A DNA stretch of 64,000 nt from positions 1-64,000 of the forward strand of contig NZ_WEGL01000011.1 in NCBI RefSeq assembly GCF_009604455.1, written 5' to 3'. Positions within the stretch are counted from its first letter, which is position 1. Each line of letters starts with the position of its first letter. This document shows, in pieces, positions 33,261 to 43,143 of the stretch. The position numbers and the translations under genes were made by a program. The DNA is from Streptomyces sp. RB17 (GTDB taxonomy: Bacteria > Actinomycetota > Actinomycetes > Streptomycetales > Streptomycetaceae). The notes beneath the pieces were generated by a model, which was not told the origin of the DNA, did no database searches, and was given only the letters and a program-made list of their open reading frames with translations.

Positions 33261-33400
33261 GCCGCTCGCCTTCGTGCGCTGTTGTGCTCGGCCGGGATCA
33301 GGTTCGGGGTGTTGCGTGAAGGAGGTTGAGCATGTCCTGCGGTTCCTGGGTGGTCGCGAGATGGGGGCGGGAGGATGGCCGGGTGCTGTCCCGGGCCTAT

Positions 33401-33605
33401 GGTCTGACTCATGATATTTCTGACCGAAGTGTCTCAGTCACACGGTGTCGGCCGGCGGTCGGGGATGGTGCGTTGTCGGTGCCGGGCTGGCGGGGTGTGT
33501 CCCGATAGGGGCCTGTCGATCGTTGTGGCGTCCTCACGATTCTGACCGTCTGACGCGGCCCGGTACCGGCAACGCGATACGTCATCGGACGGGAAGGGAA
33601 CGGGC
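33401..33605 (+). ncRNA. candidate bridge-RNA region of IS110 copy 2
   Basis: The left end carries ATGATA where copies 1 and 3 carry TGAGA, and its right flank carries GTGATA where theirs carry GTGAGA: the internal sequence and the target change together. ATAGGGGC at 33505-33512 repeats the right terminus. Transcription is inferred, not seen. Confidence 0.4.
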
Positions 33606-34721
33606 ATGCGTGGTTCGGCGCTGTCCAGTACGACGCCTGCTCCGCGGGCCCGCCTTCGTCGCCCTGCAGGGGAGGTGGTGCTGGGAGTGGACACGCACCG
33701 GGACGCCCATGTGGCTGCGGTGCTCTCCTTAACGGGGGCAGTGCTCGCCACTGACGAGTTCCCGGCCACCTCGGCTGGATACCGCGATCTGCTGAAGTGG
33801 GCCAGGAAGTCGGGAACCGTGGGGCGAGCCGGGGTGGAGGGGACCGGTTCCTATGGGGCGTCCCTGTCCCGCTATCTGCTGGCCCAAGGCGTGGACGTGT
33901 TCGACGTGAACTGGATGGACCGGGCGGATCGTCGTCGGCGCGGCAAGTCGGACCCGCTCGATGCCCAGAACGCGGCGCGAGCTGTGTTGAGCGGGCGGGC
34001 CAGCGCCCGGGCCAAAACGGGCGACGGGCCGGTACAGATCGCGAGAATGTACAAACTCACGAAGGCGTCAGCCGTCAAGGCTCGCACCCAGGCCATCAAT
34101 CAGCTCAAGGCCGTCCTTGTTACTGCTGATCCCGCATTGCGGGAGGAGCTGGCAGGACTGGGTAATGCCGAACTCTTTCGTACCTGTGCGCAGTTCGCGG
34201 ACAGGAGCAGTTGCGCGGAGATCGGCGAGGAGTCGGTGCTGCAGGCCACTCGGATCACGCTGGGCCTGCTGGCTCACCGGATCGACCAGCTCTCCGAGCA
34301 GATCCGGGACGTGGAGACTCGTCTGACCCGGCTCGTGGAACGGCATGCCCCGCAGCTGCTCGACGTGGTGGGGATCGGCCCGGACACGGCGGTCACGTTG
34401 CTGATTACGGTGGGAGACAACCCGGAACGGCTGGACAGCGAGGCATCGTTCGCCGCGCTGTGCGGGGTCAGCCCTGTCGAGCGTTCCTCGGGGCGCCGGC
34501 AGGTCCGTCGCCTCAACCGCGGCGGCGACCGGCAGGCCAACGCCGCGCTCCACCGCATTGTGTTCACCCGCTTGAGGGTCGACCCGCGCACTCAGGACTA
34601 CTACGAGCGCCGGGTCAAGGAGGGCAAGACTCGGCGGGAGGTCGTCCGTTGCCTCAAGCGCTATGCGGCCCGGGAGGTCTTCCACCTGGTCAAACAGCTA
34701 CAGCCAGCTCCCCGCTCATAG
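33606..34721 (+). CDS. IS110 family transposase (copy 2)
   Basis: A 371-residue DEDD transposase, intact, closely similar to copy 1 but clearly diverged: VVLGVDTHRDAHVAAVLSLT, GVEGTGSYGASLSRYL, GKSDPLDAQNAARAVLSGRA, then VVGIGPDTAVTLLITVGDNP and LCGVSPVERSSGRRQVRRL. A TTA Leu codon occurs at 33729-33731. GGGAAGGGAA precedes the ATG. Confidence 0.93.
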   Translation: MRGSALSSTTPAPRARLRRPAGEVVLGVDTHRDAHVAAVLSLTGAVLATDEFPATSAGYRDLLKWARKSGTVGRAGVEGTGSYGASLSRYLLAQGVDVFDVNWMDRADRRRRGKSDPLDAQNAARAVLSGRASARAKTGDGPVQIARMYKLTKASAVKARTQAINQLKAVLVTADPALREELAGLGNAELFRTCAQFADRSSCAEIGEESVLQATRITLGLLAHRIDQLSEQIRDVETRLTRLVERHAPQLLDVVGIGPDTAVTLLITVGDNPERLDSEASFAALCGVSPVERSSGRRQVRRLNRGGDRQANAALHRIVFTRLRVDPRTQDYYERRVKEGKTRREVVRCLKRYAAREVFHLVKQLQPAPRS

Positions 34722-34789
34722 GGGCTGTGTGATACGGCGAGGCCCCGCCGGTGTCCGCTCTGACGCGACTTTGGCCAAGCCGTGAGACG

Positions 34790-34827
34790 ACGAAGCCGCA
34801 TGGGAGTGTTCCGGTGCGGCTTCGTCT
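34790..34827. terminator. hairpin after IS110 copy 2
   Basis: GACGAAGCCGCA (34790-34801) pairs perfectly with TGCGGCTTCGTC (34816-34827) around a 14-base loop. It separates the insertion sequence from the polyketide synthase region and may serve both strands. Confidence 0.6.
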
Positions 34828-34906
34828 GAGATCGGCTGCGCCGACGCGCACAATGCGGTTGGCGCCGCATGCGCTCCGTATTCCTCGTGACGCTTCCCGA
34901 GTGCGC

Positions 34907-35083
34907 TTACTTTGCGACTGCATCGACAGAAATGGTGCTGTTGCCGTTGTCGTCCGTGACGAGGTCGTCCAGAGTGCGCCGGTAGACGGCGGTGCGGTCG
35001 CCGGGGGCGATCTCCGCCGTGGGGCCGAGGTTGGTCCAGTCGACGTCGGCGAGGGGCCTCTTTACCGCGTGCGTAGTGGTCGG
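34907..35083 (-). other. possible small coding remnant downstream of the synthase
   Basis: An open minus-strand stretch ends with ADVDWTNLGPTAEIAPGDRT then AVYRRTLDDLVTDDNGNSTI and SVDAVAK before TAA. It looks protein-like, but I see no usable start codon after the synthase stop. It could be a coupled small protein with an unusual start or the 3' end of a lost gene. No family recognised. Confidence 0.3.
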
Positions 35084-35088
35084 TGACG

Positions 35089-38000
35089 TCAGTGGGTGGG
35101 AGCGCTCGAAACGGGCGCGGCGGGCGCCGGCACGGTAGGCGACGGCACGGTCGGACTGGGCGCGGTGGGCCCCGGCACGGTCGGAGCCTGGTGGCCGAGG
35201 CGGATCAGCGCACGGCGCGCGAGGTCGGTGATGCCCTGGGCGTTGAGGAATTCCAGAGTGGGCAGTTCGCAGCCCAGCCGGCGGCGGGCCGCGATGACGG
35301 CTTCGACGGCCATGAGGGAGTCGAGGCCGAGCTGGTCCAGGCGACGGTCGCGGTCGAGTCGGGCGGGGTCGGTCTGCAGGATGTCGGCCAGCACCTGCGT
35401 GATGGCGTCCGCGGCCAGTGCGAGCGCTTCCGCGGGGGTCGCGGTGGCGAGGCGGTGGCGCAGTTGGTCGGGGCCGTCGTCCTGGGGGGTGTGCAGGGGA
35501 ATGAGGCCGGCGAGGCGTGGGGTCTGCACGGCCGGCATCATGCTGCGGATGCGGGCCCAGTCGATTCTCGCTGCCGCGCTGACGTCGATGTCCTGTGCGA
35601 TGGAGTGTGTGAGTGCCGTGCAGGCTTCTGCGGGGGTGAGGTTGTCCAGGCCGAGACGGGCGAGCATCTCGGTAATGCCGTGTCGGGCGGCGTAGCCGGT
35701 GTCCCCGACGGCGCCCCAGGCCACGGTGGTACCGGGCAGGCCGGTGGCGCGCCTGTTGCGGGTGAGCGCTTCGAGGTAGGCGTTGGCGGCGGTGTAGTTG
35801 GCCTGGTAGGCGTTGCCGAACCAGGCGGTGACCGACGAGCAGGTCGCGAAGAGGTGGAGGTCGCGGTCGCGGGTGAGTGCGTGCAGGGTGGCCGCGCCGA
35901 GCATTTTGGGCTCCAGAGCGGTGCGCAGACGTTCGTCGGTGAGTTCGGCGAGCGGGGCATCGTCCAGGACCATCGCGGCGTGAATCACTCCGCCCAGCGG
36001 TTGACCACCGGTGTCGATGGCGGCGAGTGTCCGGCGCAGGTCTTCTTCGCGGGTGACGTCCGCGGTATAGCCGGTGGCGGTGGCGCCGCGCTCGGCGAGG
36101 GACTGGATGAGCTGGGAGGCGCCGGGAGTGTCGGCGCCCCGGCGGCCCACGAGTGCGAGGTGGCGTGCGCCGTGGTCGACGAGACGGTGGGCGAGGGCTG
36201 CGCCGAGTCCACTGAGTCCGCCGGTGATCAGATAGGTGGCTTGCGAGGAGAGCCGCATTGGCGAGGACGGGTGCTCCAAGGGCGGAGGTTCCTCGAAGGA
36301 GATGACGACCTTGCCGAGGTGGCGCGAGCGTTGCAGAACACGCAGTGCCTCGGCGATTCGGGTGGCCGGGTAGGTCAAGTGCAACAGGGGGCGGTACGTC
36401 CCGTCCGTGATCAACCGTGCTGTTTCGTCGAAGCAGGTCGCGGCCTGGGGCTGGCGGCCGGCAATGAGCTGGTAGGCGTCGATGCCGAAGAAGGCGATGT
36501 TGTTGCTGAAGGGTCGCAACGCCAGCGGCGTGGAGGTGTAGATGTCGCGCTTGCCGAGTTCCAGGAAACGCCCGCCTGGGCGCAGGAGTTCCAGACTGCG
36601 GCTGATCGCTTCTCCCGCCAGGGAGTTGAGGACGATGTCGACCCCCTGTCCGCCGGTAAGGTCGCGGACGTGCTCGGCGAAGTCCAGGGTCCGGGAGTCC
36701 AGGACGTGATCCACCCCGAGCATGCGCAGCAGGTCGCGTTTGGCCGGCGTGCCGGCGGTGGCGATGACGATGGCGCCCCGGGCTCGGGCAAGTTGGAGCG
36801 CGGCGAGGCCGATGCCGCCGGCGGCACCGTGGATGAGGACGGTTTCTCCCCTCTGAAGACGCGCGAGTCGTTCGAGGGCATGGTGGACGGTGAAGTAGAC
36901 GACCGGCAGGGTGGCGGCTTCGGTGAACGCCATGCCGTCGGGGACGGTCCCGACGAGGCGGGCGTCGACGGTCACGTGGGAACTGAGGCTGCGGGGGGCG
37001 AGCGCGTAGACGCGGTCGCCGGGTGACAGGTGGGTGACGTCGCCGCCGACGGCAGTGACCGTGCCGGCGCATTCCAGGCCCAGGGCCGGTCCGTCCGGCA
37101 GTGGCGCTTCCGCACCCGGGGGCAGGAGGCCCACGGCGAGCATGACGTCACGGTAGTTGAGCGCGGCCGCTGCGACGGCGATGGTGACCTCGTTGTCCGC
37201 GGGCCGCTGTGGTTGGTCGGGAACCCAGGTGAGCCGGGGACGCAGACCGGCGTCGTGCAGGCGCAGGGTGAAGGGTGTCGCGTCGGGGGTGTCGGGAGCT
37301 GTGGCGGACGCGGCCTGGGCGATGGTGCGCGGGACGAAGCGGCCACCGCGGGTGAGGACAACCTCGTCCTCGTCGGTGGGGTCGAGTAGTTCGGCTGCCA
37401 GGCGCCGGGCGTCGTCGACGGACTGTGGCCCGGCGTCCAGGGAGATGCGCCGGACGGTCAAGTAGGGGATCTCGTTGGCCAGGGAACGCGTTGCACCCCA
37501 CAGCGCCGCGTCCTGAGGAGCGCCAGGCTGCTCGGGGGCGGGGTGGATGCCACTGGGCCGGGTGACGATCCACAGGCTGGCCGTGCTCCCGTCCGACAGG
37601 TGCGAGTCGCTTCCGGCGAGTTCCCGCAACACACCGAGCCGGGCGGCCGCTCGGTCGCAGACATCGGCTGGACTGTCGTCGACGTCGTCAGCGTCGAAGA
37701 CCAGTACTGTGGTCGGGAGTTGCTGCTCAGCCGAAACCTGCGCCCAGTGCCGAGGCGTCTGGGTGAGACCGGTGACTTGGACGTCGGCGCCCGCGCGGAT
37801 GAGGATGTCGGCGAGGTCCGGGACCAGGCGGCTGTCGGGGGCTTCTCCGGCCAGCAGCCAGCGTGTTTCCGGAGGGGCTTGGGGCGTGGCAGGGACGGCG
37901 ACGGTGGTGCGTGCCGCGCGGCGGGCGCAGAGCACCGAGTACTCGAGTTCCGGCCGGGCCCGATCGTGTCCGAGTTGGGCGACCTCGTCGAAGCCGCATT

Positions 38001-41000
38001 CGCGCAGCAGCGGCTGCCAGGCATCACCCGGCAGCAGAGGAGAGTCCGATCGCAGCGGGGCGTCGGTGAAGTCCCAGAAACCCTCGAGCGTGCCGAAGCA
38101 GGGGGCCAGGAGACCGGGCTCGTGGGTCTCGTGGGCGAGGAGCTGCCCACCGTCGGCGAGGAGGTGGGTGATGCGAGTCAGGGTCGCGCGCAGGTCCCGG
38201 GTGGCGTGCAGGACATTGGTGGCGATCACCACATCGAAGGATGCCGCGGCGAAGCCCTGCTCGGCCGGGTCCTGGTTCAGGTCCAGGCACTGGTAGTCGA
38301 CGAAGTCGAAGTCCGCGAAGCGGGCCCTGGCAGAGGGGAAGAAACCGGCGGACACATCGGTGAAGCTGTACGCGGTGCGTTCCGGCGGCAGGTGGGGCAG
38401 GAGCAGGGCCGTGCTGCTGCCGGTGCCTGCCCCGACCTCCAGGACGCGCAGCGGCCGGTCCTCGGGCCACGCGCGGACCTGCTCGCGCACCAGGGCGAGC
38501 AGCAGCTGGTTGTGGAAGCGGGGCTGGACGGCGTCGCTGTAGAAGTACTCGATCAGATGGCGGTCGGGTTCGTCGAAGAGCAGAGTCAGCGGATCGTGCT
38601 TGCCGCGCAGTACATCGGCCAGGTGGAGGCAGCAGCGGCCGAACAGGGACGTCTCCACGGCGTGCTGGGGGAAGTCGTCGACGAGTTGCTGGAACAGCTC
38701 CAGTGGCGGGGGGCCGTCGGTGTCGGGCAGACGCCAGCGTGCGGAGCGGCCTTCCGCGGCTTGCCGGGTCTGACGCAGCAGGCCGCGGGTGGCGTGGGCG
38801 AGCAGTTCGGCCAAGCGGGTGTGCCGGGGCAGCATACCTCCGGCTACCAGGTCACTGACGTCGAACTCGGTCTGGTCGGCGGGCAGGAGCTGGGCGAACG
38901 CGTCGGCGATGAGGAGCGAGCAGCACTCGCGCAGACGCTGCAGCCCGATGTCATGCCCTTCCTCGCGCCAGGTCCGCTCCAGACCGTCGCGGTAGGGCAG
39001 ACACGCCTGCACCAGGTTGGTGGGTGAGGGCAGGGGGGCGGCTCCTGCCGGGGCGACGGCCCCCGGCGCGGCACGGAGCACGTTGACGAGGTGCTGCACG
39101 GGCTCGGTGGGAGTGTGGCCCATGCGACGCAGCCGGCAGCCGGTGAGCTGGAGGCAGACCTGGCCGTCGGTGTCGGACAAGGTGATGTCCCAGCAGGTCT
39201 CCTGCGGGTTGCCGTCCCGCAGACGTACGTGGACCAGGCCGGTTCGCGGCGGGGTGCGCCACAGGCGCAGCGTTTCGACGGCGACCGGCAGGAACGGCAG
39301 GTACTCGCCGTCGACGCCGGTCAGGCAGCCGCCCGCCTGGAGCGCGCCGTCCAGCAGGGCCGGGTGGACGTGGTAGCCGTCCGCAGCTTCGTCCAGGGCG
39401 TAGGAAGCAAGGGCTTCCTCCTCACCCCGGCGCAGCTCGGTGAGGACCTGGAAGGCCGGACCGTACACGAGGCCGGCGCGCCGGGTACGGGCGTAGTGAT
39501 CGGTGACCTCCAGGTGGGTGTGCAGGCGCGAGCGCAGGTCGGCGAGGTCGACGGAGGGCGGCGCGGCAGCCAGCAGGCGCCGGACGCGGGCACGAGCGTA
39601 CTGCTGCCAAGGACGGTCGTCGCCGGTACGCGCGGCGATCGTCAGGGCCTGGTCGCCTTCGCTGAGGGAGACCTGTACGCGGACGTCGGCGGTGTCGTCG
39701 TCCCACGGCAGGTCTAGGGCACGGGTGATGAGGAGATGGTTCACCTCGACCGGGGCGTCGTGGACGAGTCCTCCCGCGGCAAGGGCCATCTCCAGATAGG
39801 CGGCGGCGGGCATGACCACGGCGCCTGCGACCTGGTGGTCGGCCAGCCACGGCAATCGGGAGGGTTCCACCAGGTTGGACCAGGCCGGCTGCTCGACGGA
39901 GACGCGTGCCCCCAGCAAGGGGTGCTGAACGGGGGAGGTCTCGCCGGCGACGCGCAGCCACCACTGCGGGTCACCGTGCCAGCGCCGCTCTCGCTGCCAG
40001 GGGTACGCCGGCAAGTCGCTCATGCGTCCGGGCCGTGGGAAGAAGGCGTCTCCATGGGTCAGGGCCCCGGCGGCCAGTACCTGTGCCGCCGCGGTGTCGA
40101 CGGCGGCCGGCCCCGGCACGGCTCGGGCACAGGTGGCTGTCACGAGCACTGGGCGTTCAAGCTCCTTGGTCGCCTTGCGCAGGTAGGGCCGAAGGACGGG
40201 GTGGGGGCCGATGTCGACGAAGATGTCGTAGCCGTCATCGAGCAACGTACGCAGGGCCGGCCCGAACAGAACGGGCTCGCGGACGTTGCGCCACCAATAG
40301 TGGGCTTCCAGCTCCTCACCCGGGCAGACCGCGCCGGTGACCGTCGAGACAAACGGCAGAGCGGCGCTGTCGGGACGCAGCCCGTCCAACGACTGGAGCA
40401 GGCCGTCCCGTACGGGGTCCATGGCTTGGCTGTGGAAGGCGTAGTCCAGCTCCAGCATGCGGAAGAAGACCGCGCGCACGTCCAGATCGGCTCCCAGGGC
40501 TCGGAGTTGTTCCTCGGGACCGCAGATGGTGACGTCCTGATCGCCGTTGACGGCGGCGATCTCCAGCGTGCCGGCGTAGGGAGCGAGTTCCTTGGCCGCT
40601 TCCTCTGCGGACAGGCCGACGGCGGCCATCCGGCCCCGGCCACGTGTGACTGCCTGGGCTCGGCTGCGCTCGGCGACCACCCGGGCGGCAGCAGGCAGGT
40701 CGAGAGCACCGGCGACGTGGGCGGCGGCGATCTCGCCGACGCTGTGGCCCAGGACGGCGGCCGGTCGGATGCCCCGGGACTTGAGCAGTTCCACCAGACC
40801 GATCTGGAAGGCGAACAGCAGCGGCTGGGCGATCTCGGTGGCCTCGATACGCCCCGGGTCCGCCGCCGCCATCTCCTCGCGTACCGACCAGCCCAGGTGA
40901 GGTCGGAGTGCGTCGTCGACCCGGTCGAGTGCGTCCCTGAAGACGTGTTCTTCGCTCAGCAGGTCCGCGCCCATGCCGGCCCATTGGGAGCCGTTGCCGC

Positions 41001-42630
41001 CGAAGGCGAACACCACACGGCCGTCTGCCACCGCTTGCCCTGTGGCGGTGCCGGCGGGCAGGGGCAGTGCCCCTTGACCGACGGCCTCCAGCGCTTCGGC
41101 TGCCTGCCGGGCGTCGCGCGCCAGGACCACCGCCCGATGGGGGTGCAGGGTACGACGGTGTACGGCCGTCCACGCCGCGTCGTAGAAGCCCTCAGGGGTT
41201 TCCCCGAGCAGCCGCCGGCCCATGCGAGTGGCCGCTGCCTCCAGTGCCTCGGGGGTGCACGCCGAGACCACCACTGGCAGCAGTCCTGGGGGTTGCTCAC
41301 TGTGGTCGGTGGTGGCGGGAGCCGTCGGCGCGCCGGTGAGCACGACGTGCGCGTTGGAACCGCCGAAGCCGAAGGAGTTGACACCGACCACCGGTCGCTG
41401 CCCGGGCAGCGACCTGGCCTCGGTGCACGGGTCGAGTCGCCAGCCCTCGAAGTCGATGTGCGGGCTCAGCGGCTGCGCGTGCAGGGTCGGCGGGATGCGA
41501 CGGTGCCGCAGGACGAGCAGTGCTTTCATCAGTCCGGCCATACCGGAGGCGGCCTCCAGGTGACCGGTGTTGCTCTTGACCGATCCGATCGGCAGCGGCC
41601 CGACGGTGCGGTGGGCGCCGAGAGCGCGGCCGATGGCGTCGCACTCGATCGGGTCGCCCACCGGTGTACCGGTGCCGTGGGCCTCCAGGTAGGAGAGGTC
41701 GTCGGCGCTCACGCCGGCTCGGGCGTAGACCTGTTCGAGCAGTGCCGCCTGCGCCCGCGCACTGGGAAGTGCCAGCCCGGTGGTGCTGCCGTCACTGTTG
41801 ACGCCACTCGCCAGGATCACCCCGTGGACGCGGTCGCGATCCTTGAGCGCGTCGGACAGGAGCTTGAGCGCCACGACGCCTCCGCCTTCCGCGCGTACGT
41901 AGCCGTCGGCTTCGGCCGAGAAGACGCGGCAGCGGCCGGTCGGCGACAGCATGGAGGCGGCCGAGAAGCCGGTGAAGCCGAACGGGCTGAGCAGGACGCT
42001 CACTCCTCCTGCCAGCGCCATACGGGCCCGGCCCGTCAGCAGCGTCTCGCACGCCTGGTGCAAGGCGGTCAGGGCCGATGAGCAAGCGGTGTCCACCGTC
42101 ATGCTCGGCCCGTGCCAATCGAGCAGGTGCGAGATGCGGTTGGCCGCGTTGGTGGCGGCAAGGCCGACCATCGTGTACGCGTTGGGTGCGTCGCCGCCGG
42201 TGGACTGCAGGTCGGCGTAGTCGTGACTCGACATACCGACGAACACTGCCGTGTCGGAGCCCGCGGTGGCGGCCTGGTCGATGCCGGCATCGTCCAGGGC
42301 CTCGACCGCCATCTCCAGCAGCAGCCGGTGCTGCGGGTCCATGCGCGCGGCCTCGCGCGGTGACACCCGCTGGAAGTAGGTGTTGTCGAAACCGGTCACG
42401 TCCTGGAGAAAACCGCCCGCGGCCGTGTAGCTCTTGTTGTTCCTGCGCCGTTCAACGTCGACGAACCTTTCGGCGTCGAAACGGTCGGGCGGTACCTCGC
42501 CGACTAGGTCGCGTCCCGCGTGCAACGCTTCCCAAAGGTCGTCCAGACCCGAGACGCCGCCTGGCATTCGGCACGAGACGCCCACGATCGCCACGGCCTG
42601 GCTGTCGGGGTATGCGGGGGCCACAGCCAC
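35089..42630 (-). CDS. highly reducing iterative-type polyketide synthase A (KS-AT-DH-cMT-ER-KR-ACP)
   Basis: One module of 2513 residues from GTG 42630, chosen because AGGAG lies six bases upstream; the open frame reaches 42774 without a ribosome site. KS: Cys183 in VDTACSSALTALH, EAHGTGTPVGDP, KSNTGHLEAASG. AT: Ser630 in GHSVGE, with YAFHS, both pointing to malonyl-CoA. DH: His932 in DHQVAGAVVMP and Asp in HPALLDGALQ. C-methyltransferase: VLEVGAGTGSST near 1396. ER: HGAAGGIGLAALQLAR near 1932. KR: TGGLSGLG, LDD (B-type), Tyr2279. ACP: Ser2438 in LGLDSLMAVE. The tail is a Pro/Thr/Val repeat. No thioesterase. The layout equals fungal highly reducing synthases. Confidence 0.93.
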   Translation of the reverse strand: MAVAPAYPDSQAVAIVGVSCRMPGGVSGLDDLWEALHAGRDLVGEVPPDRFDAERFVDVERRRNNKSYTAAGGFLQDVTGFDNTYFQRVSPREAARMDPQHRLLLEMAVEALDDAGIDQAATAGSDTAVFVGMSSHDYADLQSTGGDAPNAYTMVGLAATNAANRISHLLDWHGPSMTVDTACSSALTALHQACETLLTGRARMALAGGVSVLLSPFGFTGFSAASMLSPTGRCRVFSAEADGYVRAEGGGVVALKLLSDALKDRDRVHGVILASGVNSDGSTTGLALPSARAQAALLEQVYARAGVSADDLSYLEAHGTGTPVGDPIECDAIGRALGAHRTVGPLPIGSVKSNTGHLEAASGMAGLMKALLVLRHRRIPPTLHAQPLSPHIDFEGWRLDPCTEARSLPGQRPVVGVNSFGFGGSNAHVVLTGAPTAPATTDHSEQPPGLLPVVVSACTPEALEAAATRMGRRLLGETPEGFYDAAWTAVHRRTLHPHRAVVLARDARQAAEALEAVGQGALPLPAGTATGQAVADGRVVFAFGGNGSQWAGMGADLLSEEHVFRDALDRVDDALRPHLGWSVREEMAAADPGRIEATEIAQPLLFAFQIGLVELLKSRGIRPAAVLGHSVGEIAAAHVAGALDLPAAARVVAERSRAQAVTRGRGRMAAVGLSAEEAAKELAPYAGTLEIAAVNGDQDVTICGPEEQLRALGADLDVRAVFFRMLELDYAFHSQAMDPVRDGLLQSLDGLRPDSAALPFVSTVTGAVCPGEELEAHYWWRNVREPVLFGPALRTLLDDGYDIFVDIGPHPVLRPYLRKATKELERPVLVTATCARAVPGPAAVDTAAAQVLAAGALTHGDAFFPRPGRMSDLPAYPWQRERRWHGDPQWWLRVAGETSPVQHPLLGARVSVEQPAWSNLVEPSRLPWLADHQVAGAVVMPAAAYLEMALAAGGLVHDAPVEVNHLLITRALDLPWDDDTADVRVQVSLSEGDQALTIAARTGDDRPWQQYARARVRRLLAAAPPSVDLADLRSRLHTHLEVTDHYARTRRAGLVYGPAFQVLTELRRGEEEALASYALDEAADGYHVHPALLDGALQAGGCLTGVDGEYLPFLPVAVETLRLWRTPPRTGLVHVRLRDGNPQETCWDITLSDTDGQVCLQLTGCRLRRMGHTPTEPVQHLVNVLRAAPGAVAPAGAAPLPSPTNLVQACLPYRDGLERTWREEGHDIGLQRLRECCSLLIADAFAQLLPADQTEFDVSDLVAGGMLPRHTRLAELLAHATRGLLRQTRQAAEGRSARWRLPDTDGPPPLELFQQLVDDFPQHAVETSLFGRCCLHLADVLRGKHDPLTLLFDEPDRHLIEYFYSDAVQPRFHNQLLLALVREQVRAWPEDRPLRVLEVGAGTGSSTALLLPHLPPERTAYSFTDVSAGFFPSARARFADFDFVDYQCLDLNQDPAEQGFAAASFDVVIATNVLHATRDLRATLTRITHLLADGGQLLAHETHEPGLLAPCFGTLEGFWDFTDAPLRSDSPLLPGDAWQPLLRECGFDEVAQLGHDRARPELEYSVLCARRAARTTVAVPATPQAPPETRWLLAGEAPDSRLVPDLADILIRAGADVQVTGLTQTPRHWAQVSAEQQLPTTVLVFDADDVDDSPADVCDRAAARLGVLRELAGSDSHLSDGSTASLWIVTRPSGIHPAPEQPGAPQDAALWGATRSLANEIPYLTVRRISLDAGPQSVDDARRLAAELLDPTDEDEVVLTRGGRFVPRTIAQAASATAPDTPDATPFTLRLHDAGLRPRLTWVPDQPQRPADNEVTIAVAAAALNYRDVMLAVGLLPPGAEAPLPDGPALGLECAGTVTAVGGDVTHLSPGDRVYALAPRSLSSHVTVDARLVGTVPDGMAFTEAATLPVVYFTVHHALERLARLQRGETVLIHGAAGGIGLAALQLARARGAIVIATAGTPAKRDLLRMLGVDHVLDSRTLDFAEHVRDLTGGQGVDIVLNSLAGEAISRSLELLRPGGRFLELGKRDIYTSTPLALRPFSNNIAFFGIDAYQLIAGRQPQAATCFDETARLITDGTYRPLLHLTYPATRIAEALRVLQRSRHLGKVVISFEEPPPLEHPSSPMRLSSQATYLITGGLSGLGAALAHRLVDHGARHLALVGRRGADTPGASQLIQSLAERGATATGYTADVTREEDLRRTLAAIDTGGQPLGGVIHAAMVLDDAPLAELTDERLRTALEPKMLGAATLHALTRDRDLHLFATCSSVTAWFGNAYQANYTAANAYLEALTRNRRATGLPGTTVAWGAVGDTGYAARHGITEMLARLGLDNLTPAEACTALTHSIAQDIDVSAAARIDWARIRSMMPAVQTPRLAGLIPLHTPQDDGPDQLRHRLATATPAEALALAADAITQVLADILQTDPARLDRDRRLDQLGLDSLMAVEAVIAARRRLGCELPTLEFLNAQGITDLARRALIRLGHQAPTVPGPTAPSPTVPSPTVPAPAAPVSSAPTH

Positions 42631-43143
42631 GGAGTTCTCCTGCACAAATGAGTGGGAAGCAGCGGCGAGCTGCATGCGATCGGAGCCGGCGGTGTGTTCG
42701 TCGCCGAGCCTCCGCGATCTTAGGGAGTGAGGGAACGGTCCCCTCCACGCGTTACTGCATACGTGGGAACACACGACGAGCGATGTTCGGGTGTTTCGGA
42801 GGCATTCGTACCAGTCGGGATTGCGACGACGGCCTCGATGCGTTCACCACTGCGGGTGAACTGAGGAGTGCCTCTGCTGGCTCCCACCTGCGGATATTCA
42901 CGATCGGGTGAGGAGGTGGCGTCAGTCCGCCGAGCGTCTGCTACCGCAAGGGTGACGGTGAGCCACCGTTCGCCAGAGCGCCGGTAGGGTCACCGCCGTG
43001 CTGGTCCCCCCGCAGGATCCGCCACCTGCACGACACGGGCAGCCGGATCTCTGTCGCCGTCGCATTCCCGCGCCGCCGGCCACAGCCCCGCCCACGAAAG
43101 CCCACCTCGACGCGGCCTCGACGACGTATCTGGAAGGCAGGCC
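42631..43143. other. divergent control region of the polyketide cluster
   Basis: About 510 bp between the leftward synthase and the rightward gene at 43144. The inverted repeat CCACG...CGTGG (42745-42766) lies here. No gene is convincing in the remainder, although the synthase frame stays open to 42774. Confidence 0.5.
42745..42766. promoter_or_regulatory. inverted repeat, possible operator
   Basis: CCACG (42745-42749) and CGTGG (42762-42766) flank CGTTACTGCATA, with near-symmetric GTTAC/GCATA inside. It lies about 115 bp upstream of the synthase A start, in the divergent region, and could control both directions. No regulator gene is present in the cluster. Confidence 0.35.

Larger units (their letters stand above)
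33388..34725 (+). mobile_element. IS110-family insertion sequence, copy 2
   Basis: Same build as copy 1: a non-coding left end from about 33388 with GGTCTGACTC at 33401-33410, one gene, and right end ATAGGGGC at 34718-34725. The right flank (TGTGTGATACGG) differs from that of copies 1 and 3, so it occupies a different target. Confidence 0.8.

Noticed and set aside
35096..35190. Short tandem GGC-rich repeat read as a regulatory repeat
   Set aside because: It is the coding sequence of the Pro/Thr/Val tail of synthase A, in frame up to the stop.
34907..37072. Minus-strand open frame of 721 codons overlapping the synthase A 3' part
   Set aside because: Most of it is an out-of-frame reading of the ER, KR and ACP domains. 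Only its last 60 codons lie outside the synthase and are kept as a doubtful remnant.
39736..42081. Plus-strand open frame (781 codons) over synthase A
   Set aside because: Antisense to KS/AT/DH domains that match their families residue by residue.
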